Assembly (NCBI GenBank): GCA_965249765.1
Contig: CBDFMR010000005.1
Coordinates: 2,604,001-2,668,000 of the forward strand
Length of the DNA: 64,000 nucleotides
DNA from: CBDFMR01 sp965249765
GTDB lineage: Bacteria; Bacteroidota; Bacteroidia; Chitinophagales; Saprospiraceae
Reading direction: 5' to 3'
How positions within the stretch are numbered: position 1 is the stretch's first letter; each line of letters opens with the position of its first letter. The notes under the pieces are model-generated. The model worked only from the letters and a program-made list of their open reading frames with translations. It made no database searches and was not told where the DNA came from. Below are positions 27,723-37,039 of this stretch, piece after piece. The position numbers and the translations under genes are program-made.

Positions 27723-28964
27723 TTACACATGATGATGAATACTCTCCTGCAAGTAGGGGTCATTCTTGGGAACAAGAGCTGCCCTACCAAGTGCAGTAAA
27801 GATTGTGAACAAAAACAAGCCTAAAAATCCAACCATCGTTCCTATCTCTAAAAATCCAGGAATAGTATACCCCATTTGAAACCCTAAGTCATGAGCACCG
27901 TGTAGCGCTGTATGACGAACTCCAGGCTTTATCATTAAAAAGAAATCTAGCCAGTGACCAACAAATACAATCATGGCTATGAACCCCAATGATCCAAATT
28001 TCCTCTTTGTGTCATTTCTCATTAGTACAAAGAATGGTAGAATAAAATTGATAAACAGATTTACGTAAAACATGACCGGATAATGGTCAAATCTTGTACG
28101 GAAATACTCAGTCTCCTCACCTATGTTGCCATACCATATCAGCATGTATTGAGAAAACCACAGATAAGCCCAGAATATGCTGAAGGCAAATAAGAACTTA
28201 CCTAAGTCATGCAAATGCTCATTGGATACTTGCTCCAAATATCCTTTTCCTTTTAAATAATAGATAATCAAGATGGTCACGCATATCATAGCCACAAACC
28301 ATGAAGCCCCTGAATACCAGGCAAATAGAGTACTATACCAGTGAGCGTCGACAGACATAATCCATAGCCATACCATTGCTGCACTCGTAAAACCTACGAT
28401 AGGTAAAAAGATGGCAGCCCAAAATCTCATTTTTCGGTGGTGAGAAAATCCTTCATCTCCACCATGATTATCTTCATCTATTGATAACGTCCGGAGTCTA
28501 TTGGCGAAAAACCACCAAACTCCGACAATAATGAGAGTACCAAACAAATAAACGTTCTTATTTAAAAATCCGGATTTACCTGCGAGTAATGTATCATAGT
28601 GTTCACTTGCGGGATCTAGAACAGCAGGATCCGCCCAATGATATAAATGGTTGAACCCCATATAGACACCCAAACCCACTATCGCCATTAGTATCAATCC
28701 CTGTAGTAAAAAAGTAGCGATTGACTCCCATACTCTCTTGAACAAGGTATACCACCCTGCCCAAGCCGTAATGCAAACGGCAGTGAAGAAACCTGCCATC
28801 ACTGATATTCCAGTAAAGTAACTGGCATTATGAAGAACATTGGACCAAAATCGCGTATGATGCTCATCGTCGCCCATCCAGGTCAACCCAAGGCATATCA
28901 CACCTACAGCTATCATCACCAGAGTAGTGATTCTTAGTCTATTTGATATTGTGTATTGGTGCAT
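27723..28964 (-). CDS. actF: Alternative Complex III subunit ActF
   Basis: The 413-aa polytopic protein (about ten helices) matches the quinol:cytochrome c oxidoreductase membrane subunit ActF in position and style: W-F-F-A-N-R-L-R-T-L-S, S-V-D-A-H-W-Y-S-T-L-F-A-W-Y and W-L-D-F-F-L-M-I-K-P-G. Together with ActC it should provide the quinone-facing membrane core. It lies between actE and coxB, in the usual order. Confidence 0.9.
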   Translation of the reverse strand: MHQYTISNRLRITTLVMIAVGVICLGLTWMGDDEHHTRFWSNVLHNASYFTGISVMAGFFTAVCITAWAGWYTLFKRVWESIATFLLQGLILMAIVGLGVYMGFNHLYHWADPAVLDPASEHYDTLLAGKSGFLNKNVYLFGTLIIVGVWWFFANRLRTLSIDEDNHGGDEGFSHHRKMRFWAAIFLPIVGFTSAAMVWLWIMSVDAHWYSTLFAWYSGASWFVAMICVTILIIYYLKGKGYLEQVSNEHLHDLGKFLFAFSIFWAYLWFSQYMLIWYGNIGEETEYFRTRFDHYPVMFYVNLFINFILPFFVLMRNDTKRKFGSLGFIAMIVFVGHWLDFFLMIKPGVRHTALHGAHDLGFQMGYTIPGFLEIGTMVGFLGLFLFTIFTALGRAALVPKNDPYLQESIHHHV

Positions 28965-28993
28965 TTGCTATCCGTTTCTTATTAATATATAAT

Positions 28994-29881
28994 TTAGTGC
29001 TCGTGGCCCTGATCATTATCATGTCCATCTGCTTCGTGATCGTGAGCTTCGGTTTCCTCGCCTTCCTCGGGATGATCACCATCACTTTCATCACTAACTG
29101 ACCCATGGACAATCTCATCTGCCGGAATATCTATATCATTTAATGTATTACTGCTTTGATTGTATTCCAGATTTAGCTTCTTGGCCTGTAAGGATCTGAT
29201 GTAGTGGATCACTTGCCAGCGTTCTTCATAAGCCAACTTATCAGTGTACTTACCCATCAGGTTTTTTCCATACATGATCGAGTGATAGAATCTTCCATTA
29301 CTTGATGCTATAAAATCTGGCAGCAAGAGATTAGCTGGTTGCACTGGATACTTCCCACCTACATCTCCAGTTGCGGGATCAGGATCTCTTACTAAATATC
29401 CGTCTCCATCAGCTTTCTTTCCATGACATATTCCACAATACAGATCGTACAGCTCTTTACCACGAGCCATGCCTGCCTCCGTAATAGGATACGCATTATC
29501 TATGATCTCAACTCCAGCTCTAGTTCTCTCCTCCTCTGTATTACCATAATAGTATGGTACATTTCCATTTGCCCTAAATGAGATCGCTGTATGAGATGAA
29601 GTGCCATCAGTAACATGATTTCCAACATATCCTCTGGCTATCGTTCCTGTAACAGGTAACCTAGGCTTGGCATATTCATAATATTCTTCCTCCGTACCCC
29701 ATGTATTGTTATAGTAATAATTGTAGTAATTCGCTTCATAGGCAACAGAGTGCGTCATATCTGGCATAAATTCGCTACCTGTGCTATTACCACCTGCTTG
29801 CCTACAGCCAGTCGCACCTAAAAGCAGAATGATAGTGGCAGCTATGAAAATTTGATTAATATGTTTGAGTTTATCTTTCAT
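28994..29881 (-). CDS. actE: Alternative Complex III monoheme cytochrome ActE
   Basis: Starting at ATG 29,881 (M-K-D-K-L-K-H), the 295-aa product is a lipoprotein (L-L-L-G-A-T-G-C-R-Q) with one c-type heme motif, C-G-I-C-H, and a distal M-Y-G-K-N-L-M-G-K-Y that can supply the axial methionine. It accepts electrons from the ActAB core. The C-terminus is acidic and histidine-rich (E-A-H-D-H-E-A-D-G-H-D-N), a possible metal-binding tail. The start at 29,902 overlaps actD and is less likely. Confidence 0.92.
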   Translation of the reverse strand: MKDKLKHINQIFIAATIILLLGATGCRQAGGNSTGSEFMPDMTHSVAYEANYYNYYYNNTWGTEEEYYEYAKPRLPVTGTIARGYVGNHVTDGTSSHTAISFRANGNVPYYYGNTEEERTRAGVEIIDNAYPITEAGMARGKELYDLYCGICHGKKADGDGYLVRDPDPATGDVGGKYPVQPANLLLPDFIASSNGRFYHSIMYGKNLMGKYTDKLAYEERWQVIHYIRSLQAKKLNLEYNQSSNTLNDIDIPADEIVHGSVSDESDGDHPEEGEETEAHDHEADGHDNDQGHEH

Positions 29882-29885
29882 GGGT

Positions 29886-30407
29886 CTATAAGGTCTTCTC
29901 ATTTATTTCTACGGCACCAGTAGATTGTAAAAAAGCCCTTGCATCTCCTTCACTTACATTACTTGTATCAAAGGCAATGCAAAATTTATCATCAGTAATA
30001 CGGTCATCCAGATAGTCATTGGTAACACCAGGTCCTAATCCGCACACTATATAAAAAGTCATGGTCATACCAATGGCTGCAAATAGCACTGTAAGCTCGA
30101 ATGTAATAGGAATAAATGCAGGAACCGACCAATATGGTTTTCCACCAAAAATAATGGGCCAGTCCTTAGTAAATATCCAGGTCATACCCAAAAATGCTGT
30201 CAGAGTACCTAACAATCCATAGATAAATCCAGCGATATGTAACCTTGACTCCGCTAAACCTAACAATGGATCAAGTCCGTGAATAGGAAACGGTGAATAA
30301 ACGTCCATGATATCGAGATGGGCAGCATTTGCCTTCTTAACTGCACTTAGAATGTCAGTTTCATCTAAGTAAAGTCCGTATACAATATTTTTGTGGTCTT
30401 CTGCCAT
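29886..30407 (-). CDS. actD: Alternative Complex III subunit ActD
   Basis: The 173-aa protein has two transmembrane helices and the ActD/DUF3341 signature: a cytoplasmic N-terminus with I-M-D-V-Y-S-P-F-P-I-H-G-L-D, then helices around G-T-L-T-A-F-L-G-M-T-W and F-I-P-I-T-F-E-L-T-V-L. It is a structural subunit between actC and actE. Confidence 0.92.
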   Translation of the reverse strand: MAEDHKNIVYGLYLDETDILSAVKKANAAHLDIMDVYSPFPIHGLDPLLGLAESRLHIAGFIYGLLGTLTAFLGMTWIFTKDWPIIFGGKPYWSVPAFIPITFELTVLFAAIGMTMTFYIVCGLGPGVTNDYLDDRITDDKFCIAFDTSNVSEGDARAFLQSTGAVEINEKTL

Positions 30408-30418
30408 TTTAAAAAATT

Positions 30419-32152
30419 CTAATATTTACCACCGAGTAATTCGTCCTGTAAAACTTTGAGTTCTTCCCATTTGCCATCTCTTGCAAGTTGGGCTTGATGT
30501 GGCCATGACTCAGGACTATTGCCCATAAAGTTTCCATCACCATCATCCAATATCTTCTGAAGTGTTTCTATACTTGCCTCAGCCATATCCGAAAAAGTAT
30601 ATACTCCTGCCGCCTTTAGTGCAGCTTCAACCTTGGGACCAACACCCTCCAACTTTTGCAAATCATCCTCATAGATAACTGCCGATTCCATGTCTGCCAG
30701 ATGATCTACATCTCCATGCCCATGTTCTTCTTGACTGTGACCGCCCAGAGCATGTTCATCATCTTGGTACCCATGGTGTATTGCATTGAGTCCTGCATAT
30801 TGATTACCTGCTGATTTCAGGATACTTTTAATCTCTGCAACAGCTACTACTGGTGCCACACGTGTAAATATCAGGAAGAGGGTAAAGAACAATCCCAATG
30901 TTCCCACAAAAATTCCAATTTCCACCCATGTAGGAGAATAGTAACTCCAACTTGATGGCAAGTAATCTCTTGCCAACGTCGTACCGATGATCACAAATCT
31001 CTCAAACCACATCCCGATATTGATCACTATAGACAAGAAGAATGTCCAAGCCACACTTCTCCTAATTTTTCTATTCCAAAAGAATTGTGGAGATACAACA
31101 TTACAAAACATCATACCAAAATATGCCCAGTAGTATGGTCCTAAAGCTCTATTGAAAAATGCAAACTGCTCATATACATAACCAGAATACCATGCTACAA
31201 AAAGCTCAGTAAGATATGCAACACCCACTATTGATCCAGTCGTGAGTATTACCTTGTTCATTGACTCTATGTGTCCAATCGTAATATAATCCTCGAGGTG
31301 AAGTACCTTTCTTACAACGAGCATCAAAGTCAGTACCATCGCAAATCCCGAAAAGATCGCACCTGCAACAAAATAAGGTGGAAAGATCGTTGTATGCCAA
31401 CCCGGAATGACTGACGTAGCAAAGTCAAAACTTACTATTGTATGAACGGAAAGTACAAGTGGTGTCGCAATCCCGGCCAATACCAATGACAATGATTCCC
31501 ATCGCTGCCAATGCTTAGCTGAGCCCGTCCATCCAAATGATAAAAAGTTATAAATCTTTTTCCTATACCCTTTGGCTCTGTCTCTTACGGTCGCAAAGTC
31601 AGGTACTAGACCAGTATACCAAAACAATAAGGATACAGTGAAGTACGTACTAATCGCGAAAACATCCCAAAGGAGTGGCGAGTTGAAGTTGACCCAAAGA
31701 GGTCCTCTTGTATTGGGATAAGGAAAGAAATAAAAGACAACCCATATACGTCCTACGTGAATAGCAGGGAACAAGGCCGCACAAATAACCGCAAAAATGG
31801 TCATGGCTTCGGCTGCACGGTTTACACCCGTACGCCATTTTTGTCTAAAAAGTAGTAGGATTGCTGAGATAAGCGTTCCTGCGTGGCCAATCCCGATCCA
31901 CCAAACAAAGTTTGTAATATCCCATCCCCATCCTATCGTTCTATTAAGGTCCCAGGTTCCTATACCGTGCCAGATTGTCCAACATATACAAAAAAGACCA
32001 TAGGCCAATACAGCTACGGCAAGAATAAACCCAACCATCCACATCAATCCAGGAACTCTCTCCGTAGGAGAAATTAGATCTTCTGTGATGTCGTGATAGG
32101 TCTTGTTACCGTTAATTAACGGTTCTCTTATCGGACTTGCAACAGCACTCAT
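30419..32152 (-). CDS. actC: Alternative Complex III subunit ActC with a helix-hairpin-helix tail
   Basis: The first about 470 residues form an NrfD-type ten-helix protein (P-G-L-M-W-M-V-G-F near the start, W-W-I-G-I-G-H-A-G-T-L-I-S, H-V-G-R-I-W), the quinol-oxidising partner of the FeS subunit. After a His-rich linker, residues 493-577 read L-Q-K-L-E-G-V-G-P-K-V-E-A-A-L-K-A-A-G-V and end with S-W-P-H-Q-A-Q-L-A-R-D-G-K-W-E-E-L-K. This helix-hairpin-helix module closely resembles the C-terminal extension seen on ribosomal protein L21 in many Bacteroidota. Its role here is unknown. Confidence 0.93.
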   Translation of the reverse strand: MSAVASPIREPLINGNKTYHDITEDLISPTERVPGLMWMVGFILAVAVLAYGLFCICWTIWHGIGTWDLNRTIGWGWDITNFVWWIGIGHAGTLISAILLLFRQKWRTGVNRAAEAMTIFAVICAALFPAIHVGRIWVVFYFFPYPNTRGPLWVNFNSPLLWDVFAISTYFTVSLLFWYTGLVPDFATVRDRAKGYRKKIYNFLSFGWTGSAKHWQRWESLSLVLAGIATPLVLSVHTIVSFDFATSVIPGWHTTIFPPYFVAGAIFSGFAMVLTLMLVVRKVLHLEDYITIGHIESMNKVILTTGSIVGVAYLTELFVAWYSGYVYEQFAFFNRALGPYYWAYFGMMFCNVVSPQFFWNRKIRRSVAWTFFLSIVINIGMWFERFVIIGTTLARDYLPSSWSYYSPTWVEIGIFVGTLGLFFTLFLIFTRVAPVVAVAEIKSILKSAGNQYAGLNAIHHGYQDDEHALGGHSQEEHGHGDVDHLADMESAVIYEDDLQKLEGVGPKVEAALKAAGVYTFSDMAEASIETLQKILDDGDGNFMGNSPESWPHQAQLARDGKWEELKVLQDELLGGKY

Positions 32153-32189
32153 TTCCTACGATTTTCTTTTATCATTGTATCATATCTGA

Positions 32190-35100
32190 TCAGGCGTCGA
32201 TAGCTACATCTCTGTTATTTACTTTCATCGTATATGTCACTGAAGATCTCACATTGATCTCTTCCAGTGCTATATAATTTAAAGGTGATTGCAACTTCTT
32301 ATGAAGTACACCCTCTTTGTTGTTTAAATCACCAAATGTGATAGCTCCTGTAGGACAAGCAGTATGACAAGCCGATTTTACATCGCCATCTTGAAGCATC
32401 CGTCCTTCTCTCTTTGCAGTGAGTTTCCCTTCCTGAATTCTTTGAACACAGAAACTACACTTCTCTATGACACCTCTCGCTCTTACCGTGACATCAGGGT
32501 TGAGTACCATCCTTGTAAGGTTATCGGCACCAAAAGGAATCTTTTCATTAGCTACATTCACCTGGTTAGCAGGGAAAATATCAGCGGTTGTAAAGTCCAA
32601 CCAATTAAATCTCCTCACTTTATAAGGGCAGTTATTGGCGCAATACCTCGTACCAACACATCTGTTATATGCCATTTGATTGAGGCCTTCAGAGGAGTGG
32701 TTTGTTGCATTCACCGGACAGACATTCTCACAAGGAGCATTGTCGCAATGCTGGCACATCATTGGTTGATATACAGCATTTGGATTTTCATGATCTCCGT
32801 AAAAGTATCTATCTATTCTAAGCCATGTCATCTCATGATGACGAGCCACTTCTTTTTTACCAACTACGGGTACATTGTTCTCAGCCATACAAGCTACAGC
32901 ACAAGCCCCACAACCTATACAAGCATTGAGGTCAACATGTAACCCCCAATGATGACCTTGACTATAGAGGTCTGCAGCATACTCCTCGTAAGGGAACAAG
33001 GTCTGTTGATTGAGATGCTCAAATTTATGTCTCTTCTCCCTGAGCTCATCAACATCTCTTTTTAGTGACTTGGAATTACTCGTAAATATGACGGATCTCT
33101 CAGTAAGTGACCCTTGATATCCTTGCTTAACATTTCCATATCCGGGAGCCAGTGTTGCTTCGTCCGCATTGATCACTTCTCCGCTATTGGCATCAATACC
33201 CGTCACTCCCATTGAATGGTGATATTGTACGCTAGAATAGTGTTTTTCTTTACCCTTGCTATTACCTAAGCTTACATTGGTGTTATAATAATGGCGTCTA
33301 CCATCGCTATCTACTGTGAGGCAGTCATTCACATCGACACCTACGCCAGTACCACATGCACCTCCTTGGGTACGACCATAGCCGAGAGCCAAAGCTACCG
33401 TACCAGGCATCTGCCCAAATTGTTGAATAACAGACACGGTCATTGTCTTATCTCCAATGGTAATATCCACAAGGTCGCCATCTTCAAGGTCATTCATTCC
33501 AAGAAATTTCTTGACACCATCAAACTTCACCGGTACAGCAAGATAATTCCCCCATGTCGTTCTCATAACAGGATCTGGCAACTCTTGTAGCCATGGATTG
33601 TTGCTGTATTGGCCATTCCCAACACTTATATTTTCATAAAAACACACTTCGAGGTCGCTGCTAGCTGCAGATGTTATGCCTCGCGCTGCGCTACTGATAT
33701 CACCGGCAAAACCGACTGACGTTGCTTCCTCAGATGTACTTGCATAGACACCATCATGTATTGCTTTGTCCCATCCTCCAGTAACACCAGATTTGACATA
33801 TTCGAGATATGGTTGATCCCCAGACAAATTGGCTCCAGCCCAAGTCAGAAGACTCAGCTCGGCCTGTCTTGTATCAAATAATGGTGATATAACCGGTTGC
33901 ATCATACTGATACTTCCCTTCTTCGCCTCTACATCACCCCATGATTCCAGGTAGTGATGTGTTGGTGTTATATGTGTGCAATGTGCTGTAGTTTCATTTC
34001 CAGAGTAAGCCAAGGCAACCCTTGTACCTACTTTTGTCAATGCCTGTTCCAGTCTCTCTGCGTTTCCAAAATCATACATTGGGTTGCAACCCATAAAGAT
34101 CACTGCGCCTACCCTACCTTGTTCCATGCTTTTTACCAAGGACTCGAGATCAGTATCACTACCTTGTCGCTGGAATGATGCCGATCCCATCTCGATCGTA
34201 CTACCGTAATTTCCTAGGGAATTATTGATCGCATTAACAAGGATCTGCTCAGAAACATTATTTGTACCACAAAGTACCACAGATTTTCCTCGAGCGGATT
34301 GCAATTGAGAAGCTACTTTATCCAAAGCATTTTTTGCCTTGGCATTGATTTGTGGCGCAGATATACCCCCTACAATTTTACTACATAAATAGGCTATTGC
34401 TGCTCCTTGCTCTGAAGGCTTTACTAGTATTCTATTATCGGCATTGGATCCTGATAGAGACATATGTGCTTCGACCTGAACATGTCGAGACATATTCGGT
34501 CGATTGACGTCTTTGATGACTCTCCTTTTAGCATACTGCTGAGAAAACTCAACAGGTGACAACCAAGTTCCTAAAAAGTCAGCATTAAAGCTTACAATAT
34601 AATCAGCCTTATCTAATCTATAAGAAGGTATCACTCTCTGTCCGAGCGTCTGCTCATTGGCGTCTAAGATGGCTGAATATGAGACAGGATCATAAGATAC
34701 TACCGTAGTCGATGGATACTTAGCTTGAAAATCGCTTATAGCCCTCTTTGCTGACGGACTCATAATCGTATTGGTAATCAATGCAACACCAGAAGCAGAT
34801 GATAACCTGCTCATGATGTCTTTATCTATTTCACTCCAACTGGTCGTTGATGTATTGTTGTCAGCATCTAATGTGTGAGGTCCTCGATATCTATGTGTGT
34901 CATATAGGCTCAATACACTAGCCTGAGCACGTGCAGATGTTCCTCCATAAGTAATGGTAGAGAGGTCATTACCTTCAATTTTGATAGGTCGGCCTTCTCT
35001 GGTTTTTACAAGTATCGAGCAAAAATCACCTCCATCTACAAAAGTACTGGCATAATAATTGGCCACACCTGGCACGATCTCATCAGGCTTGATGAGGTAA

Positions 35101-35348
35101 GGCAGGGCTCTCTTTACGGGAGTATCACAGCCAGCAGCCATAGCAGCTGCACCGACTCCAAATCCCATTAGCTTAAGAAAATCACGACGATTGGCCGGCA
35201 TGCTATCCAGCAATTCTTCATTCGCTAGGTTTTCAATCATCGGTGGATCATGAAATTCTTTTTGTTGAATTTCAATAAACTCGCTATCCTTATTCAGATC
35301 CTTCTGTCCTATCCAAATGTCAGAAAGTTTATTCTCCATTTTTTTCAT
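32190..35348 (-). CDS. actB: Alternative Complex III iron-sulfur subunit ActB
   Basis: The 1,052-aa protein combines a molybdopterin-oxidoreductase-like region without obvious cofactor use and a C-terminal ferredoxin part. A Tat-type signal lies inside the N-terminus (N-R-R-D-F-L-K-L-M-G-F-G-V-G-A-A-A-M), as in the Tat-variant family. Cluster motifs are C-I-G-C-G-A-C-A-V-A-C, C-Q-H-C-D-N-A-P-C-E-N-V-C-P, C-V-G-T-R-Y-C-A-N-N-C-P and C-S-F-C-V-Q-R-I with C-H-T-A-C-P. It passes electrons from the quinol site to the cytochromes. Confidence 0.96.
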   Translation of the reverse strand: MKKMENKLSDIWIGQKDLNKDSEFIEIQQKEFHDPPMIENLANEELLDSMPANRRDFLKLMGFGVGAAAMAAGCDTPVKRALPYLIKPDEIVPGVANYYASTFVDGGDFCSILVKTREGRPIKIEGNDLSTITYGGTSARAQASVLSLYDTHRYRGPHTLDADNNTSTTSWSEIDKDIMSRLSSASGVALITNTIMSPSAKRAISDFQAKYPSTTVVSYDPVSYSAILDANEQTLGQRVIPSYRLDKADYIVSFNADFLGTWLSPVEFSQQYAKRRVIKDVNRPNMSRHVQVEAHMSLSGSNADNRILVKPSEQGAAIAYLCSKIVGGISAPQINAKAKNALDKVASQLQSARGKSVVLCGTNNVSEQILVNAINNSLGNYGSTIEMGSASFQRQGSDTDLESLVKSMEQGRVGAVIFMGCNPMYDFGNAERLEQALTKVGTRVALAYSGNETTAHCTHITPTHHYLESWGDVEAKKGSISMMQPVISPLFDTRQAELSLLTWAGANLSGDQPYLEYVKSGVTGGWDKAIHDGVYASTSEEATSVGFAGDISSAARGITSAASSDLEVCFYENISVGNGQYSNNPWLQELPDPVMRTTWGNYLAVPVKFDGVKKFLGMNDLEDGDLVDITIGDKTMTVSVIQQFGQMPGTVALALGYGRTQGGACGTGVGVDVNDCLTVDSDGRRHYYNTNVSLGNSKGKEKHYSSVQYHHSMGVTGIDANSGEVINADEATLAPGYGNVKQGYQGSLTERSVIFTSNSKSLKRDVDELREKRHKFEHLNQQTLFPYEEYAADLYSQGHHWGLHVDLNACIGCGACAVACMAENNVPVVGKKEVARHHEMTWLRIDRYFYGDHENPNAVYQPMMCQHCDNAPCENVCPVNATNHSSEGLNQMAYNRCVGTRYCANNCPYKVRRFNWLDFTTADIFPANQVNVANEKIPFGADNLTRMVLNPDVTVRARGVIEKCSFCVQRIQEGKLTAKREGRMLQDGDVKSACHTACPTGAITFGDLNNKEGVLHKKLQSPLNYIALEEINVRSSVTYTMKVNNRDVAIDA

Positions 35349-35369
35349 ATCGCTTGAAAATCGATTTTC

Positions 35370-36761
35370 TTAATAATGACATTTTTGGCATTCTAGCCCA
35401 CCAATATCCTCTACAGTTACTTTATCTCTTTCACCAGTCTTCATCTGGTCATGATAATTGACATATGAATTGTAGTACTCATTGTCACCAAACTTGACTT
35501 CTGTCTCTCTGTGACAATTGATACACCAACCCATCGACAATGGCGCATGCTGACCCAGCACTTCCATGTCCTCCACTTTACCGTGGCACCGCTGGCACTC
35601 TAGCTTTCCTACTGCTACGTGCTGTGAGTGATTGAAATATACATGATCTGGTAAATTATGTATTCTGGTCCACTCTATAGGACCTTGAATTTTTTTCTTT
35701 TGATTATTGGTAAGCGCATCAACGATTCCATCCCATTGTGAGGCCACATGGTCTTCTCCTTCGTCATCTAGATCATCTAAACCATTGTCTGCAAGGTAAT
35801 TCTTAGCAATCCAGGTCGTGTACATGTCCTTTATATCATCTGTAGACCAATCATCGTAATCATCTACATACTTATTCTTCTCAGGATCAAATCCAATAGA
35901 TGCATATATTTTAGTCAATTCTCCTGTACCATATGTACTCCCCGATGTGATGGCTCTGTGACAATTCATACATGTATTGGCCGATGGAATGATAGCATGC
36001 TTTGATCTACGTGCTCCATCGTGACAGTACTGACAATCAATCTTATGAATGCCTGCATGAGTCTGGTGCGAAAATTTCACGGGTTGATCAGGTGTGTATC
36101 CTACTTGTCGCCCAAGGCCTATCGCATTATTTACAGTAGTGTATCCTGCCAATACTACCAAGCCAAATATCAATATACTTATCACGGATGGGCTGAAAAT
36201 AGACTTTAATGTAGACTGTCTTTGATGAGGCACCCCATCTTTAGCCGCCTTTATTTCTGATAAATGATTGATAGCTCTTGCGAGAAGGAAGACTAGGAAT
36301 AGCAAAGCAATAACAAGGATGGCATAGAGCCAGTTGTTACTTTTCTTTACATCTTGATGGGTTAGACCTAGTGCACCCACAATGGCAGGTCCATTTAGTA
36401 CATCGGTTACATATAGGAACACACTTTCTATCTCATCATCTGTGAGATTGTTCTCAGTCATGACCGTAGGCTTATACTGATTCCAAAGCTCCACGGCATA
36501 TGGATGTCCAGAAGCGATAAGCTTCTGTGAATTTCTTACCCAAGCATATAATTCTTCTCTAGGGTAGTCAGCCCACCTGTCTTCTGATCCTTTCAAAGCC
36601 GGTCCAGTTACCGCTGCTGTCATGTTTTTGGCATGACATTGTGCGCAGGCGTTCTTGAAAACGGTCTTACCTACAACAATAGAAGGTTGCGCTGTCAGGG
36701 AGAAGGATAAAGCAAGAATAAAAGCTGGCAAAAGCGCTTTAAGCCTCAAATGGTTACACAT
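35370..36761 (-). CDS. actA: Alternative Complex III multiheme cytochrome ActA
   Basis: From ATG 36,761 (M-C-N-H-L-R-L-K-A-L-L-P), the 463-aa protein has a signal peptide ending S-L-T-A-Q. It carries six C-x-x-C-H motifs: C-A-Q-C-H near the N-terminus, then after a membrane helix C-Q-Y-C-H, C-M-N-C-H, C-Q-R-C-H, C-I-N-C-H and C-Q-K-C-H. The first belongs to a separate monoheme domain, so this is a fused mono- plus pentaheme subunit. It heads the operon. Confidence 0.95.
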   Translation of the reverse strand: MCNHLRLKALLPAFILALSFSLTAQPSIVVGKTVFKNACAQCHAKNMTAAVTGPALKGSEDRWADYPREELYAWVRNSQKLIASGHPYAVELWNQYKPTVMTENNLTDDEIESVFLYVTDVLNGPAIVGALGLTHQDVKKSNNWLYAILVIALLFLVFLLARAINHLSEIKAAKDGVPHQRQSTLKSIFSPSVISILIFGLVVLAGYTTVNNAIGLGRQVGYTPDQPVKFSHQTHAGIHKIDCQYCHDGARRSKHAIIPSANTCMNCHRAITSGSTYGTGELTKIYASIGFDPEKNKYVDDYDDWSTDDIKDMYTTWIAKNYLADNGLDDLDDEGEDHVASQWDGIVDALTNNQKKKIQGPIEWTRIHNLPDHVYFNHSQHVAVGKLECQRCHGKVEDMEVLGQHAPLSMGWCINCHRETEVKFGDNEYYNSYVNYHDQMKTGERDKVTVEDIGGLECQKCHY

Positions 36762-36833
36762 TGCAAAATTTCTCTTTAAAGAATCTCTTCGATATACCAA
36801 ATTGAAAATCAATGCTGACTTCAAATCTGTGGG

Positions 36834-36865
36834 CAAATTTAAACTTGTAGTGCATTATTAACAAT
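36834..36865 (-). promoter_or_regulatory. candidate Bacteroidota promoter of the act-cox operon
   Basis: Read on the minus strand, ATTG (36,865-36,862) is followed by 20 bases and TAAATTTG (36,841-36,834). This matches the TAnnTTTG -7 element with a near-consensus -33 box, about 70 bases upstream of the actA start. Confidence 0.45.
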
Positions 36866-36942
36866 TAATATATGAAGTAAGACGGTATTTAGACAGTATC
36901 TAAATAATAATACAATACTATGACAATAATCTTGCTGATTTC

Positions 36943-36973
36943 TTTGCTAGAAATGACAGTAATTATATATTTG
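36943..36973 (+). promoter_or_regulatory. candidate Bacteroidota promoter of the metalloprotease gene
   Basis: TTTG (36,943-36,946), a 19-base spacer and TATATTTG (36,966-36,973) fit the TTTG-N19/20-TAnnTTTG consensus exactly. A near-duplicate pair of GTTTATAC...CCCACT segments follows (36,973-37,010). Confidence 0.55.
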
Positions 36974-37039
36974 TTTATACGGTCCCCACTGTTTATACAG
37001 TTCCCACTGAGAAATTAACCACTAATAAATAGTTTACTT

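Noticed and set aside
32364..32942. 192-aa plus-strand frame inside actB
   Set aside because: Antisense shadow of a clearly coding ferredoxin region.
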